A stretch of DNA of 64,000 nt, taken from Halioxenophilus aromaticivorans (GTDB taxonomy: Bacteria; Pseudomonadota; Gammaproteobacteria; Pseudomonadales; Cellvibrionaceae). Below the pieces are notes generated by a model that ran no database searches, had not been told where the DNA came from, and saw only the letters and a list, made by a program, of their open reading frames with translations. Shown here piece by piece: positions 19,284 through 26,799 of the stretch. The stretch lies in assembly GCF_042850945.1 (NCBI RefSeq), contig NZ_AP031496.1:558001-622000 (forward strand), given 5' to 3'. The position numbers and the translations under genes were made by a program. Numbering within the stretch: position 1 is the stretch's first letter; each line of letters begins with the position of its first letter.

Positions 19284-19498
19284 TATAATTCTTGTTGATC
19301 GGGCTTTATTTGTCTAAATTCAATTTTAGGCCATTTTTTTAAAAGTGCCTGTCCTTTGATGATATAGGCCATTTTTTAAAAAGTGCCTGTCCCTTCAGTT
19401 TCCGTAATTTTATAATTCTTGTGGATCGGACTTTATTTGTCTAAATTCAATTCTAGGCCATTTTTTAAAAGCATTTTTTAAAAGTGCCTGTCCCTATG
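19284..19498. repeat. Repeat block with GTGCCTGTCC motifs next to the Y1 transposase gene
   Basis: A 57-base unit beginning TATAATTCTTG occurs at 19284-19340 and again with few changes at 19411-19468. Each ends in GGCCATTTTTT and is followed by AAAGTGCCTGTCC. The motif GCCATTTTTTAAAA-GTGCCTGTCC is present three times (about 19330-19355, 19368-19393, 19457-19493). A fourth, diverged copy lies at about 20566-20590. The association with a Y1 transposase suggests these are its substrate repeats. Confidence 0.7.
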
Positions 19499-19582
19499 GG
19501 GCTGGATCCACCGGCTTTCGGTCGCCTTGCTTCTTATTTCGCTTTTTCTTTTTCATGACAGTGAACCAAAGTCCATACGGAT

Positions 19583-19688
19583 GCCTAACGCCGCTATTAC
19601 CGGCGAGTTGCAGTTAATTGGATTCTTGTGCTATTCAAGTAAAAAAACCAAGCGACGGAACGGAGTCCGGTAGATAGCTTTGTTAGCT
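19583..19688 (-). repeat. attC site 1 (106 bp)
   Basis: Outer boxes GCCTAAC and GTTAGCT enclose an imperfect palindrome (GCTATTACCGG against CCGGTAGATAGC, one unpaired base). Read on the minus strand it has the usual order TAACAAAG ... GGCGTTA, so it is the attC of the gene to its right, whose stop codon lies in the GTTAGCT box. Confidence 0.85.
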
Positions 19689-20138
19689 GCATATGGCCGA
19701 CTTAGATTTTAAATACATTAAGCTTTCACTAAGAGGATTACGAAGGAAAAAATAAACCGCTACTAGCCCTATTGCTATAAAGATCAATGCCGATGTATTC
19801 GAACGCATAAAAACTGACGCTAGCGTAAAATATACAAGGAACCCAAAAACAGCCATACCGACAAGAAAAGCCAATGAAAAATAATTGACGTAATTCCAGC
19901 CTCTAACATTCTTAGACTGATTTGAATATGCGTAGGCATAAAATTTACCTGTCTTATCTTTTTGTCCAGCTATAACCAACACATCGCCAACATCCATTAC
20001 CCATGATTGATCTATGAACAGTTCAAACACCCCATCTTTCGCCACAAGCTCGAATTGAACTCTGTTTTTAGTGACAGATGTATACTTTTTTACTTTGCCT
20101 TCTACAACTTCCATTTTATATCCAATATTTGATGGCAC
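19683..20138 (-). CDS. Cassette protein of unknown function with two membrane segments
   Basis: Up to 151 residues; the GTG at 20138 and an ATG at 20114 (MEVVEGKVKK) are both possible starts, the second being more usual. Residues 10-65 look like a small beta-rich domain (VKKYTSVTKNRVQFELVAKD); two membrane segments follow (about 85-105 and 115-132). No named family recognised. The stop codon overlaps the outer box of attC site 1, the typical cassette arrangement. The upstream side abuts the left copy of the 241-base element. Confidence 0.65.
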   Translation of the reverse strand: MPSNIGYKMEVVEGKVKKYTSVTKNRVQFELVAKDGVFELFIDQSWVMDVGDVLVIAGQKDKTGKFYAYAYSNQSKNVRGWNYVNYFSLAFLVGMAVFGFLVYFTLASVFMRSNTSALIFIAIGLVAVYFFLRNPLSESLMYLKSKSAICS

Positions 20139-20146
20139 TTGAGATC

Positions 20147-20387
20147 AGATAACATTCTAATAGCAGTATGGAGTGCAATATTGCACTGTCGGTATATTTT
20201 TACTGAGCTGGCACTCACTAACCCCACCAGCCGCCAAAACCCGCAATTCAGTACCCGTTAATATCTTAACGTTTTCGATAAGTGCCATATATCCCCGTTC
20301 GACCAACGTCCTCAACCGCCTGATTTACTAAAGTTTTGTCACGCTTAATAACGAACATACCAGATATACGATTCTATGTCGCTTTTT
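20147..20387. repeat. Left copy of a 241-base repeated non-coding element
   Basis: It aligns without large gaps to 35207-35448. Shared landmarks in order are ATAACATT-TAATAG, TGAGCTGGCACT, CATATATCCC, AACGAACATACCAGATATA and TGTCGCTTTTT. Both copies begin with an attC-like core (AGATAAC here, ACATAAC on the right) and both lie immediately upstream of a cassette gene. Confidence 0.75.
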
Positions 20388-20671
20388 CACACCTAATGCT
20401 AAATAGGGGGGGATAAAGGGGGTATGAGAGCTAAACGTGTTGGGTGGGCCTTGAAACTCGAGGATTATGTTTTTAGAGTTGGGATCAAGGGGGGTTGAGC
20501 ATGAGAGTGGACGGGCTTGGTCATGGTAGGTGTCGCCAGGCATAGCATAATAAGGTAGCCTCTGCCTTTTAAAGTGCCTGTCCCTATGGTTTCGATGCAC
20601 TTCATGCTTTATTTGATAATCGCTTGCCAGCTTTTTTTAGGGAGTGTGCTTAATAGTTACGGCAGTTTTAG
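20388..20671. other. Non-coding stretch between the left 241-base element and the small operon
   Basis: It contains a G-rich segment (AGGGGGGGATAAAGGGGG at about 20405-20422) and a solitary GTGCCTGTCC motif (20577-20586). The open frames crossing it look like chance. No attC site is seen here, so the two genes to the right are not clearly part of a cassette. Confidence 0.5.
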
Positions 20672-20941
20672 CTATTCGCCGCCTTTTTCAAGTTCGTTTA
20701 ATTTAGCTTTTAGGCTTTTATTTTCTGCGATCAATTTTTTATTTTGCGCATTAAGATCAAACCAAATAGCTACGAAACACAAAATTACTAAAACGCTAAA
20801 AACCGTACCATATTCTAACCCGAGCGTTTTATCGATAGATGGGAAAACAACCATCATAAGCAATACAATAAAAGCAACAAAGGCCGCAGCAATTAGCCTT
20901 TGCTTAGTCTTAGATAAATTGGCTAGTTTGTTTTCCTTCAT
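20672..20941 (-). CDS. Small membrane protein with C-terminal coiled coil
   Basis: 89 residues. Two membrane segments (about 16-33 and 42-61) are followed by a polar helix with heptad character (NAQNKKLIAENKSLKAKLNE). Function unknown. The start overlaps the stop of the upstream gene by one base (TAATG), so the two are translationally coupled. Confidence 0.65.
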   Translation of the reverse strand: MKENKLANLSKTKQRLIAAAFVAFIVLLMMVVFPSIDKTLGLEYGTVFSVLVILCFVAIWFDLNAQNKKLIAENKSLKAKLNELEKGGE

Positions 20942-21450
20942 TACGCGATAGCCTTTCGGCGTTGTTCAGTCGAAAAATAAGCAAGTTTTCGCTTGCCCTC
21001 ATAGTCGTCGTTATAGATGGCTGGGTATGCTCTTATAATGCTCGCCGCCTCGTCGCTGTATAATTCGTGAACTTGCATAAACGTTAGTACGTCCTCGGCG
21101 CGATTCTCGCGAAGGCGTCGCCCGCGTTGCATTTGGCCGCCCTTGGATCGAAGGCTGTTTTCATTACGACAATTCTCACTTTTCACGATTGCAACAAATG
21201 CCGAACCAATACAAGCGCCGCCATAATACGAACTACTGACTGCAGCTATAACTAAACCCTTTTCCATCAAACCTGTAGCGCCTATAAGTTCCATTAAGGT
21301 AGCGTTGGCGCCAAACTTGCGGAGCGCGCGAGCCATAATGCCTAATTCAGTTAATATTATCGCTTTGGATGTTGGTATATCGTCCCAAGTCTTCAACCCA
21401 ATTGCCCGCATATTTTCATTAAAGTAGTACCCAAAAGTATCGCAAGCCAT
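20941..21450 (-). CDS. Protein of unknown function, first gene of a coupled pair
   Basis: 169 residues, no family recognised. The middle part has a hydrophobic stretch (GLVIAAVSSSYYGGACIGSAFVAIV, about 66-90, quoted in part) that could be membrane-associated; the C-terminal third is charged and ends KLAYFSTEQRRKAIA. It is coupled to the small coiled-coil membrane protein downstream. The pair lies in the island but I see no attC site on either side, so it may be an insertion or the relic of a mobile element. A toxin-immunity or lysis-type pair is only one guess. Confidence 0.5.
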   Translation of the reverse strand: MACDTFGYYFNENMRAIGLKTWDDIPTSKAIILTELGIMARALRKFGANATLMELIGATGLMEKGLVIAAVSSSYYGGACIGSAFVAIVKSENCRNENSLRSKGGQMQRGRRLRENRAEDVLTFMQVHELYSDEAASIIRAYPAIYNDDYEGKRKLAYFSTEQRRKAIA

Positions 21451-21594
21451 CCTATAGCCCTCGCTATGTAATTGAGCGGATAATATAAACGATGTTTAAA
21501 GGCAAGGAACGACGCGCGCCGGCTTAAAATCGTGACGCGCGTCTCATTGGCGAGAGAAAAGCGGTATTAATACTTGCAACTTGGCGCGTTAATT
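21451..21594 (-). repeat. Degenerate attC-like end of the DUF4279 cassette
   Basis: The box GTTAATT (21588-21594) overlaps the stop codon of the split DUF4279 gene, as in the other cassettes. To its left is a hairpin with perfect arms GACGCGCG/CGCGCGTC (about 21511-21543), but I cannot find the matching outer box, so this site is either decayed or truncated by the neighbouring sequence. Confidence 0.35.
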
Positions 21595-21707
21595 TGCTCC
21601 GGCGTCATCGTTATGCACGGCCGTAAGCTCGGGCACGTTGCTTTGCTTGATAAGCTTATCTAGCAAGTTGCTTACTTCCCGGTATGACTTTTCGGTTAAT
21701 AAGTTAA

Positions 21708-22892
21708 GGCAACTCTGATTAATTCCAGAATTCTGCGATAATAGGCCATCCCACTGATCATGGTAATTGACGGCATGAAACAGACATCGCTTACAGACAG
21801 CTTCGAGAAATACCGCAAGAAAACACGTAAAGAGCAGTTTCTTGAGGATATGGAAACCATTATTCCCTGGAAAGAGCTCTGCGAAGCCATCGAGCCGTTC
21901 TATCCAAACCCTGCTGGGGCTGGGCGACGTCCAATTGGCATTGAGCGAATGCTGCGCATCCATTTTCTTCAACACTGGTTCAATCTTTCTGATCCAGCGG
22001 CCGAGGAAGCTTTGTACGATTCCCGTTCCATGCGCCAATTTGTTGGTATCGACTTGGGTGAAGAACCCGCCCCCGATGAAACCACGATCTGTAAGTTTCG
22101 CCATTTGATGGAAGCGCATAACCTTGGGGGTCGTTTGTTCTACCTGGTCAATCAATACCTTAAGGAAGATGGTTCGAAGGTAAGCCGGGGCACCATAGTC
22201 GATGCTAGCATCATCAATGCGCCGAGCTCTACCAAGAACAAGAAAAAGCAGCGCGATCCGGATATGCATCAGACAAGAAAAGGTAATCAGTGGTACTTCG
22301 GCATGAAGGCTCATATCGGAGTCGACAGCAAAACCAAGTTGATTCACTCGGTTGTGGCTACGCCCGCTAATGTCCATGACTCGGTAATTCTGGGCGATCT
22401 TCTTCACGGTGATGAAAGCCGTGTCTGGGGTGATTCGGCTTATGCCGGTCAAGGCGGCGTGATTGCTGAGCATGCTCCGCGGGCTAAAGACTTCACCAAC
22501 AAGAAAGGCAGTCGTAACGTAACACTCAGCGACAGGGACCGCGCTAAAAACCGGAACAAATCGAAAGTGCGAGCCAAAGTCGAACACCTCTTTGGTGTCA
22601 TGAAGGGCCAGTTTGGCTTTACCAAAGTGCGGTACAAAGGATTGGACAAAAATGCCCATCATTTATTTACATCGTGTGCACTGGTGAATTTAGTCATGGC
22701 GAAAAAAACTCTGTTACGAAGACAACGATTATTAATACAGGCGTAGTGCGCCTGCTACATGCCCATCGAGCCGGAATTAGTGGCTTGATGGATAAACGTG
22801 GCCTTGTTTAGGGCCAAAACTAACGAAAACGGCGAAAGTTCTGCTCAAATTGAAGATAATGTTGTTTTTGCTTTCAATTGTTCAGACCTTCC
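21708..22892 (+). mobile_element. IS5-family insertion sequence (1185 bp)
   Basis: Imperfect terminal inverted repeats: left GGCAACTCTGATTAATT, right (reverse complement) GGAAGGTCTGAACAATT. Both ends are flanked by TTAA (21704-21707 and 22893-22896), matching the YTAR-type 4-bp target duplication of IS5. The intact transposase and clean duplication suggest a fairly recent insertion. Confidence 0.88.
21775..22746 (+). CDS. IS5-family transposase
   Basis: About 323 residues from MKQTSLTDSFEKY; an in-frame ATG at 21760 would add five residues. DDE residues are visible: Asp in GTIVDASIINAPSS, Asp in VWGDSAYAGQGG, Glu in VEHLFGVMKGQFGFTKVRY. The N-terminal RPIGIERMLRIHFLQHWFNL is the DUF772-like domain of this group. 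It is full length, so the element is probably active. Confidence 0.92.
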   Translation: MKQTSLTDSFEKYRKKTRKEQFLEDMETIIPWKELCEAIEPFYPNPAGAGRRPIGIERMLRIHFLQHWFNLSDPAAEEALYDSRSMRQFVGIDLGEEPAPDETTICKFRHLMEAHNLGGRLFYLVNQYLKEDGSKVSRGTIVDASIINAPSSTKNKKKQRDPDMHQTRKGNQWYFGMKAHIGVDSKTKLIHSVVATPANVHDSVILGDLLHGDESRVWGDSAYAGQGGVIAEHAPRAKDFTNKKGSRNVTLSDRDRAKNRNKSKVRAKVEHLFGVMKGQFGFTKVRYKGLDKNAHHLFTSCALVNLVMAKKTLLRRQRLLIQA

Positions 22893-23288
22893 TTAAATTT
22901 TAACAACCCTTTCATCTGCTTTTGGCTCAATTTTGGACCGCCATGACCGGATAATGAACTCCAATAACAACTTACATAGACCTCGTTGGATGCTTCAATG
23001 ACCCGCTGCAATTGATTTTCTTTACCTTCTAATTGATTAAGCAACCAATCAATATGGCGGCGAGAATCCAATGATGAGACATGCCCCTCACTTGATAAGA
23101 ACCACCCATTCAATATTTCAGGCTTCTTTCTACCTTCCGCGACCTTACCTTTTATCAGTATATCCGAGGGATCAATTCCTAAGATTTTCGTTACAAAATC
23201 CGGCGCCATTTCACCCGTGTAAACTCTTAGAGTTACATAAGTGTTTTCACATGTTGGATAGTCATCGATGTAGTTCATCTGTGTGTAC

Positions 23289-23402
23289 ACTTAACGCCGC
23301 TGTATGGGGCATTTTTTGTGTAGTGGAGTTTTGGGGTAAAGTGGCGCAGCCACCCCAAAACGGAACGAAGCAAAAAATGTCCCTATGACAGCTTTGTTAT
23401 GC
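23289..23402 (-). repeat. attC site 2 (114 bp)
   Basis: Outer boxes ACTTAAC and GTTATGC. Arms GCTGTATGGGGCATTTTTTG and CAAAAAATG-TCCCTATGACAGC pair almost fully. It belongs to the gene at 23413-23793. Confidence 0.88.
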
Positions 23403-23412
23403 ATTGCTTGCC

Positions 23413-23793
23413 TTACTTTAAACGCCATAGATCTTTGCGCATTGCTTTGGCTACAGAAATTCGAGTTTGCTCAGATGGTTCTTTTATAAAACCCTCTAAT
23501 GCCTGAATAAATTGTGTAGACGCAAATAAATAGCTATTAACCAGTTCGGCCTCCAATAGATCATCAAGATCTTCGATATCCGAGACATTGTAGCCATACT
23601 GATTTAATACTTTCTGATTCTTTTCAAAATTTAGCTTCGCATGAAGCAACATGATGATGCATTTATAGCGTGTCTCTTTGTAATCTTGATGCTTGCGCTT
23701 ATCTTCCTGACGATTTTTCCAGAGCAAAGTAAGATAGCTTGATAGCAAACCACCAACTCCGAGAGCGCCAACTATTTGTAGAATCTCATTCAT
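23413..23793 (-). CDS. Cassette protein of unknown function, N-terminal membrane anchor
   Basis: 126 residues. One membrane segment at the N terminus (ILQIVGALGVGGLLSSYLTL, about 4-23) is followed by a soluble helical part rich in charged residues (NRQEDKRKHQDYKETRYK). The pattern resembles small anchored proteins common in integron cassettes; no named family. The stop is 10 bases from attC site 2, the start 11 bases from the partial attC at 23804. Confidence 0.7.
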   Translation of the reverse strand: MNEILQIVGALGVGGLLSSYLTLLWKNRQEDKRKHQDYKETRYKCIIMLLHAKLNFEKNQKVLNQYGYNVSDIEDLDDLLEAELVNSYLFASTQFIQALEGFIKEPSEQTRISVAKAMRKDLWRLK

Positions 23794-23803
23794 AGGTTTT
23801 TAT

Positions 23804-23895
23804 GCATAACGCCGTGTTAATGGGCAAATTGCAGCGGAGCAAATATGCGGTATAATGAGCAACGCGAATTGCATATTTGTGCAGCGTAAATTTGT
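23804..23895 (-). repeat. Partial attC site 3a, cut by IS3
   Basis: Starts with GCATAACGCCGTGTTAATGGG and contains a good inner stem (CAAATTGCAGCG.. CAAATATGC against GCATATTTGTGCAGCGTAAATTTG), but the last arm and outer box are missing: the IS3 left end begins right after AAATTTG. Confidence 0.75.
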
Positions 23896-23928
23896 GATCT
23901 TCCCCCGATAAAATGGACACCTCATTTT

Positions 23929-24813
23929 TTATGCTGCCTGTCGCTCATATTCCATGGGTGACAAGTATCCGAGAGCCGAGTGTAGCCTGACTCGATTATA
24001 GAATCCATTGATGTACGTAGCGAGTGCTCTCCTTAGTTGTTTTGCTGACTTGTACACTGACTTGCGGATTAATTCGCCTTTCAGTGTATGAAAGAAGGAT
24101 TCCATAAAAGCGTTGTCTGTACACTGGCCCGCACGGTTGAAACTCTGCTTTATACCGTGAGCTTTAAGTGCATCACGATAGTCATAACTAAGATATTCAA
24201 TCCCTCGATCCGAGTGAAATATAAGGCCAGGGTTAGCTCCTCGCTTTCTAATTGCGCTCTTGAGAACCTTAATCGTTAATGATGCTTTTCGGCCAGTCGA
24301 CAGTGACCAAGCGACTATGCGTCTCGAGTATAAATCCATGATCGTTGCTAGATATTGCCACTTGCCATTTAGCTTTAGGTAAGTAATATCACCAACCCAT
24401 ACCTGGTTGCATGAATCGGGCTTCACCATATCTAACAAAAGGTTCTGACCGTCTTTCTGAAAGGTCTTAAGTTTAGGCATTCGTCGGCAGACCTTGACGC
24501 ATCTAGCAACGAGCCCAGCCTGCTTCATTAAACGTTCCACTCGCTTGCGACCAATTCTAAAACCTTCGTTTTTAAGGGCGTTAAAAACACGTGGGCTGCC
24601 ATAGCGACCTTCACTTTGCCAGTATATCTTCGTAATATGTCGTAGCAAATCTTCGTCTTCTACCTCTCTTGCAGAGGCCTGTCGATTACACCAGCTGTAA
24701 AAACCGCTAAATGACACGTTTAGCCATTGGCAGAGTCTGACAACACCTAAATGTCGGTATCTTTGGATGAATCCAAATCGCTCTGATGTTGTTCCGCAAG
24801 ATACCGTTGCCAC
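23929..24813 (-). CDS. IS3-family transposase OrfB (DDE integrase core)
   Basis: 294 residues in the open frame. The rve integrase core is evident: VWVGDITYLKLNGKWQYLAT (first Asp), LIFHSDRGIEYLS (second Asp), NAFMESFFHTLKGELI (Glu). Upstream is the HTH_21 region (RYGSPRVFNALKNEGFRIGRKRVERLM). It is normally made as a fusion with OrfA by a -1 frameshift; the listed start is a GTG inside the overlap. Confidence 0.9.
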   Translation of the reverse strand: MATVSCGTTSERFGFIQRYRHLGVVRLCQWLNVSFSGFYSWCNRQASAREVEDEDLLRHITKIYWQSEGRYGSPRVFNALKNEGFRIGRKRVERLMKQAGLVARCVKVCRRMPKLKTFQKDGQNLLLDMVKPDSCNQVWVGDITYLKLNGKWQYLATIMDLYSRRIVAWSLSTGRKASLTIKVLKSAIRKRGANPGLIFHSDRGIEYLSYDYRDALKAHGIKQSFNRAGQCTDNAFMESFFHTLKGELIRKSVYKSAKQLRRALATYINGFYNRVRLHSALGYLSPMEYERQAA

Positions 24814-25118
24814 TTTTTTAGCAGTTCATTCTCCTGCTTCAATTTGGCGTTCTCTTTCTTCAGTCGTGCAACATCACTCAACTGTTTGCTGGTGGGCACC
24901 TTTTTCTTTTTAGTCACTGTAACTCTCCGCTGACCGTCAGCCTTAAGTTTGCCGTCCCGGAATTCTTTACGCCAGCGTGAAAGCATAAATGGATGAATAT
25001 CTAATGCTTCCGCAACCTGTCTTACCTTAATGCCTTCTTGATACGATAGATTGACTGCTTTGACCTTGAAGTCATTTGAATACGCCCAGGTTTTCCTGGG
25101 CTGGGTATATTTGGGCAT
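24747..25118 (-). CDS. IS3-family transposase OrfA (HTH)
   Basis: 123 residues: a helix-turn-helix domain (FKVKAVNLSYQEGIKVRQVA, EALDIHPFMLSRWRKEF) followed by a leucine-zipper-like coiled coil (VARLKKENAKLKQENELLKK). It overlaps OrfB by 67 bases. The heptamer A6G (24813-24819 on the minus strand) in the overlap is a plausible -1 slippery site for the OrfAB fusion. Confidence 0.88.
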   Translation of the reverse strand: MPKYTQPRKTWAYSNDFKVKAVNLSYQEGIKVRQVAEALDIHPFMLSRWRKEFRDGKLKADGQRRVTVTKKKKVPTSKQLSDVARLKKENAKLKQENELLKKWQRYLAEQHQSDLDSSKDTDI

Positions 25119-25164
25119 CTACTACCTCCTGAGTTATCAAGAGGTGTCCTAGAAAGCGGGGGAA

Positions 25165-26118
25165 CTACACGGTCGGCTGGATTGACTTGTTAGCCTTTTT
25201 CTCTATCAGTATTGGTGAAGTACCTATGTCTTTGTATTCATAGATAGCTTTTGCTCTTTTAACTAATCTCTTATCCTCTGACAAGATTGCAGAGCAGTAT
25301 GCTCCCATACCAATATGACCGGCATCACTTCTCACATTGTGAACTTTACTTATTTTCCGGCACTTCTTTTCTGCTTGAAAACCCAATATATCCATAACTG
25401 CATTGCATCCAACTATACCAAGATACAGGGGCCACAATTCATAACCTTGCTTATCGATGGGATCAAACCCAAAAAACTGATCGCAGCTAATACCTGTCTC
25501 TTCCATTGTTGGAGATATTAGGCCCCAAATTTGGGCAACCTGATGTTCCCCAGAGACACTACCAATAGATCCTTTTTCATCACCAAACGCAGCTCTAGTC
25601 TTTTTTATGTCGTTTCCGTTCGAAATCAAATCGTCAACCATCGAATCAAATTCAGGTTTGATAGCGCCGATTTTGTTAGTCATTTCTGTTGTGTCGTATG
25701 GCAAATCAGATGTTAGTTGTAAAACTTGATTCGCTAAATTATCTGAAAGTTCTTTTAACGGCCCCTCATCTCCACCGCCGTTAACCCACACTTGAAATGG
25801 GTCAAATATGGTTTCATCAAACTCAACGTCGCCTATTGCCTCAATATAGTTCTGATAATTTTCAAATGGAGTAAGATCTTCGATCAGTCTTGCTTCACCA
25901 GTAATTTTCCAATTTTCATCAATTATAAGGTCCAACATTATTGCGCCAATCTTATTTAGCACATCTAAATATATTTCTGGGTCATCAGCTCGCTTGATTT
26001 CCGCAAAGTGTTCCTTTGAATAGACCCATTTCAAGTCATCTCTTTTACTAAGGTTAATATGCCCTTGCAGCTGGAGACCTATAATGTTTTGATCGATGTA
26101 AACTAGTGGGATACTCAT
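25165..26118 (-). CDS. PIN-like domain cassette protein
   Basis: Up to 317 residues. The N terminus VYIDQNIIGLQL (Asp-Gln-Asn) followed by WVYSKEHFAEIKRAD (His and acidic residue) and the C-terminal SDAGHIGMGAYCSAILSEDKRLVKRAKAIYEY (quoted in part) follow the order of acidic residues in PIN-like nucleases of the large, stand-alone type. A nuclease role is inferred. The last residues ANKSIQPTV are read from the attC arm, and the stop codon TAG is made by the IS3 terminus (TGTAG), so the natural C terminus was probably a little different. ATG at 26118 lies 14 bases from attC site 4. Confidence 0.65.
   Translation of the reverse strand: MSIPLVYIDQNIIGLQLQGHINLSKRDDLKWVYSKEHFAEIKRADDPEIYLDVLNKIGAIMLDLIIDENWKITGEARLIEDLTPFENYQNYIEAIGDVEFDETIFDPFQVWVNGGGDEGPLKELSDNLANQVLQLTSDLPYDTTEMTNKIGAIKPEFDSMVDDLISNGNDIKKTRAAFGDEKGSIGSVSGEHQVAQIWGLISPTMEETGISCDQFFGFDPIDKQGYELWPLYLGIVGCNAVMDILGFQAEKKCRKISKVHNVRSDAGHIGMGAYCSAILSEDKRLVKRAKAIYEYKDIGTSPILIEKKANKSIQPTV
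25171..25195 (-). repeat. Partial attC site 3b, right of IS3
   Basis: The arm CGGTCGGCTGGATTGACTTG ending in the box GTTAGCC is a typical attC 3' arm in plus-strand view and belongs to the PIN-like gene. Its partner arm should contain CAATCCAGCC, which is not present on the other side of IS3. Confidence 0.65.
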
Positions 26119-26131
26119 AAATCTCCGAGAA

Positions 26132-26207
26132 GGCTAACGCCGCCAACAGCGGCCGAGCGTAGCGAGGTCCAGCCCCGAAGGGGCGATGCTGCTTGGCCTT
26201 GTTAAAT
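26132..26207 (-). repeat. attC site 4 (76 bp)
   Basis: Outer boxes GGCTAAC and GTTAAAT. Inner arms GCGGCCGAGCG.. and a CCCCGAAGGGG hairpin. It belongs to the secreted protein gene 26208-26678, whose stop follows directly. Confidence 0.85.
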
Positions 26208-26678
26208 TCATTGCTTGGCACTGCCTTTGACATTGAAGTTTTGTGTTAGCTTACGCTCATTTGGGATATTGAGATTCTCTGCATAATAATTTTGATCAAT
26301 AGTTAGAACCCAAACTTCACCACCAAGATTAACCGTTGCCTCTAATGGGAAGGTAGCTGAAAACAGTGTAAGGATAGCCTTCGACTCATCACCATTTTGT
26401 GGCAATGCACCGGTTAATAATTCGGGCTCGCCTGTACATTGTAACTTCAATAGTTGCGACCCAGGCTGCTGTTTATATAGCTCGCCTTCAACATCAGAAA
26501 CCACAAATTTGCGGTAATCTTTACCAAGACCTAGCCATTCGATCATGTGCACACTTTTTTCGGCACAATCAAAGCCCGATATTTCAATGGATTTTCCCTT
26601 GTTTATTGACTCCATTGACTCGGCCATGGCCTGAACTCCTAATAGCAAGATTATTATTGATGTAAGAATTCGTAGCAC
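26208..26678 (-). CDS. Secreted cassette protein of unknown function
   Basis: 156 residues. Signal peptide MLRILTSIIILLLGVQAMAE (cleavage after about residue 19). The mature part has two Cys (FDCAEKS and LQCTGEP) that could form a disulphide, and no domain I recognise. It lies between attC sites 4 and 5, so it is a complete cassette. Confidence 0.7.
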   Translation of the reverse strand: MLRILTSIIILLLGVQAMAESMESINKGKSIEISGFDCAEKSVHMIEWLGLGKDYRKFVVSDVEGELYKQQPGSQLLKLQCTGEPELLTGALPQNGDESKAILTLFSATFPLEATVNLGGEVWVLTIDQNYYAENLNIPNERKLTQNFNVKGSAKQ

Positions 26679-26691
26679 GATATCTCCAAGA

Positions 26692-26763
26692 ATTTAACGC
26701 CGCTAGCATGGGCCGGAGCGTAGCGGAGGTCCAGGCCACAACGTGGCCGTACATGCCTGGACT
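26692..26763 (-). repeat. attC site 5, split by the IS110 element (with 27980-27987)
   Basis: The left part begins with ATTTAACGCCGCTAGCATG and runs through a strong inner stem (GGTCCAGGCCACAACGTGGCC) to CCTGGACT. The remaining TGTTAAGC is found at 27980-27987 after the IS. Together they give an 80-base attC with outer boxes ATTTAAC and GTTAAGC. Confidence 0.85.
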
Positions 26764-26799
26764 TGTATGGTTGGAATAACACGATTTCCCTTCCTGTTA

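Larger units (their letters stand above)
21589..23278 (-). pseudogene. DUF4279 cassette gene split by an IS5 element
   Basis: The 5' part (22893-23278) encodes MNYIDDYPTCENTYVTLRVY and continues through GDMAPD-like DUF4279 features (FVTKILGIDP, SSEGHVSSLDSRRHIDWLL). An IS5 element (21708-22892) interrupts it. When the element and one copy of the TTAA duplication are removed, the frame continues exactly from LLKF into NLLTEKSYREVSNLLDKLIK and ends ..HNDDAGAN at 21589, giving 166 residues. In the present state translation runs 5 residues into the IS and stops at 22874. A GTG at 23290 is an alternative start but lies in the attC. DUF4279 proteins are frequent in integrons and polymorphic-toxin immunity loci; their function is unproven. 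Confidence 0.85.
23896..25169 (-). mobile_element. IS3-family insertion sequence (1274 bp)
   Basis: Terminal inverted repeats share TTCCCCCG and GGACACCTC: left end TGATCTTCCCCCGATAAAA, right end (reverse complement) TGTAGTTCCCCCGCTTTCT. It carries overlapping orfA and orfB on the minus strand. Flanks show no matching 3-4 bp duplication (TTG on the left, CGG on the right), and they belong to two attC arms that do not pair with each other. Confidence 0.88.

Noticed and set aside
20328..20600. 90-codon frame on the minus strand inside the left 241-base element, similar to one at 35235-35498 (both contain YLVCSL)
   Set aside because: The similarity only reflects the shared DNA repeat; frames are not preserved outside it and there is no ribosome site.
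21451..21594. Full attC site before 21594
   Set aside because: Only one box and a hairpin are seen; the matching outer box could not be found, so it is listed as degenerate with low confidence.
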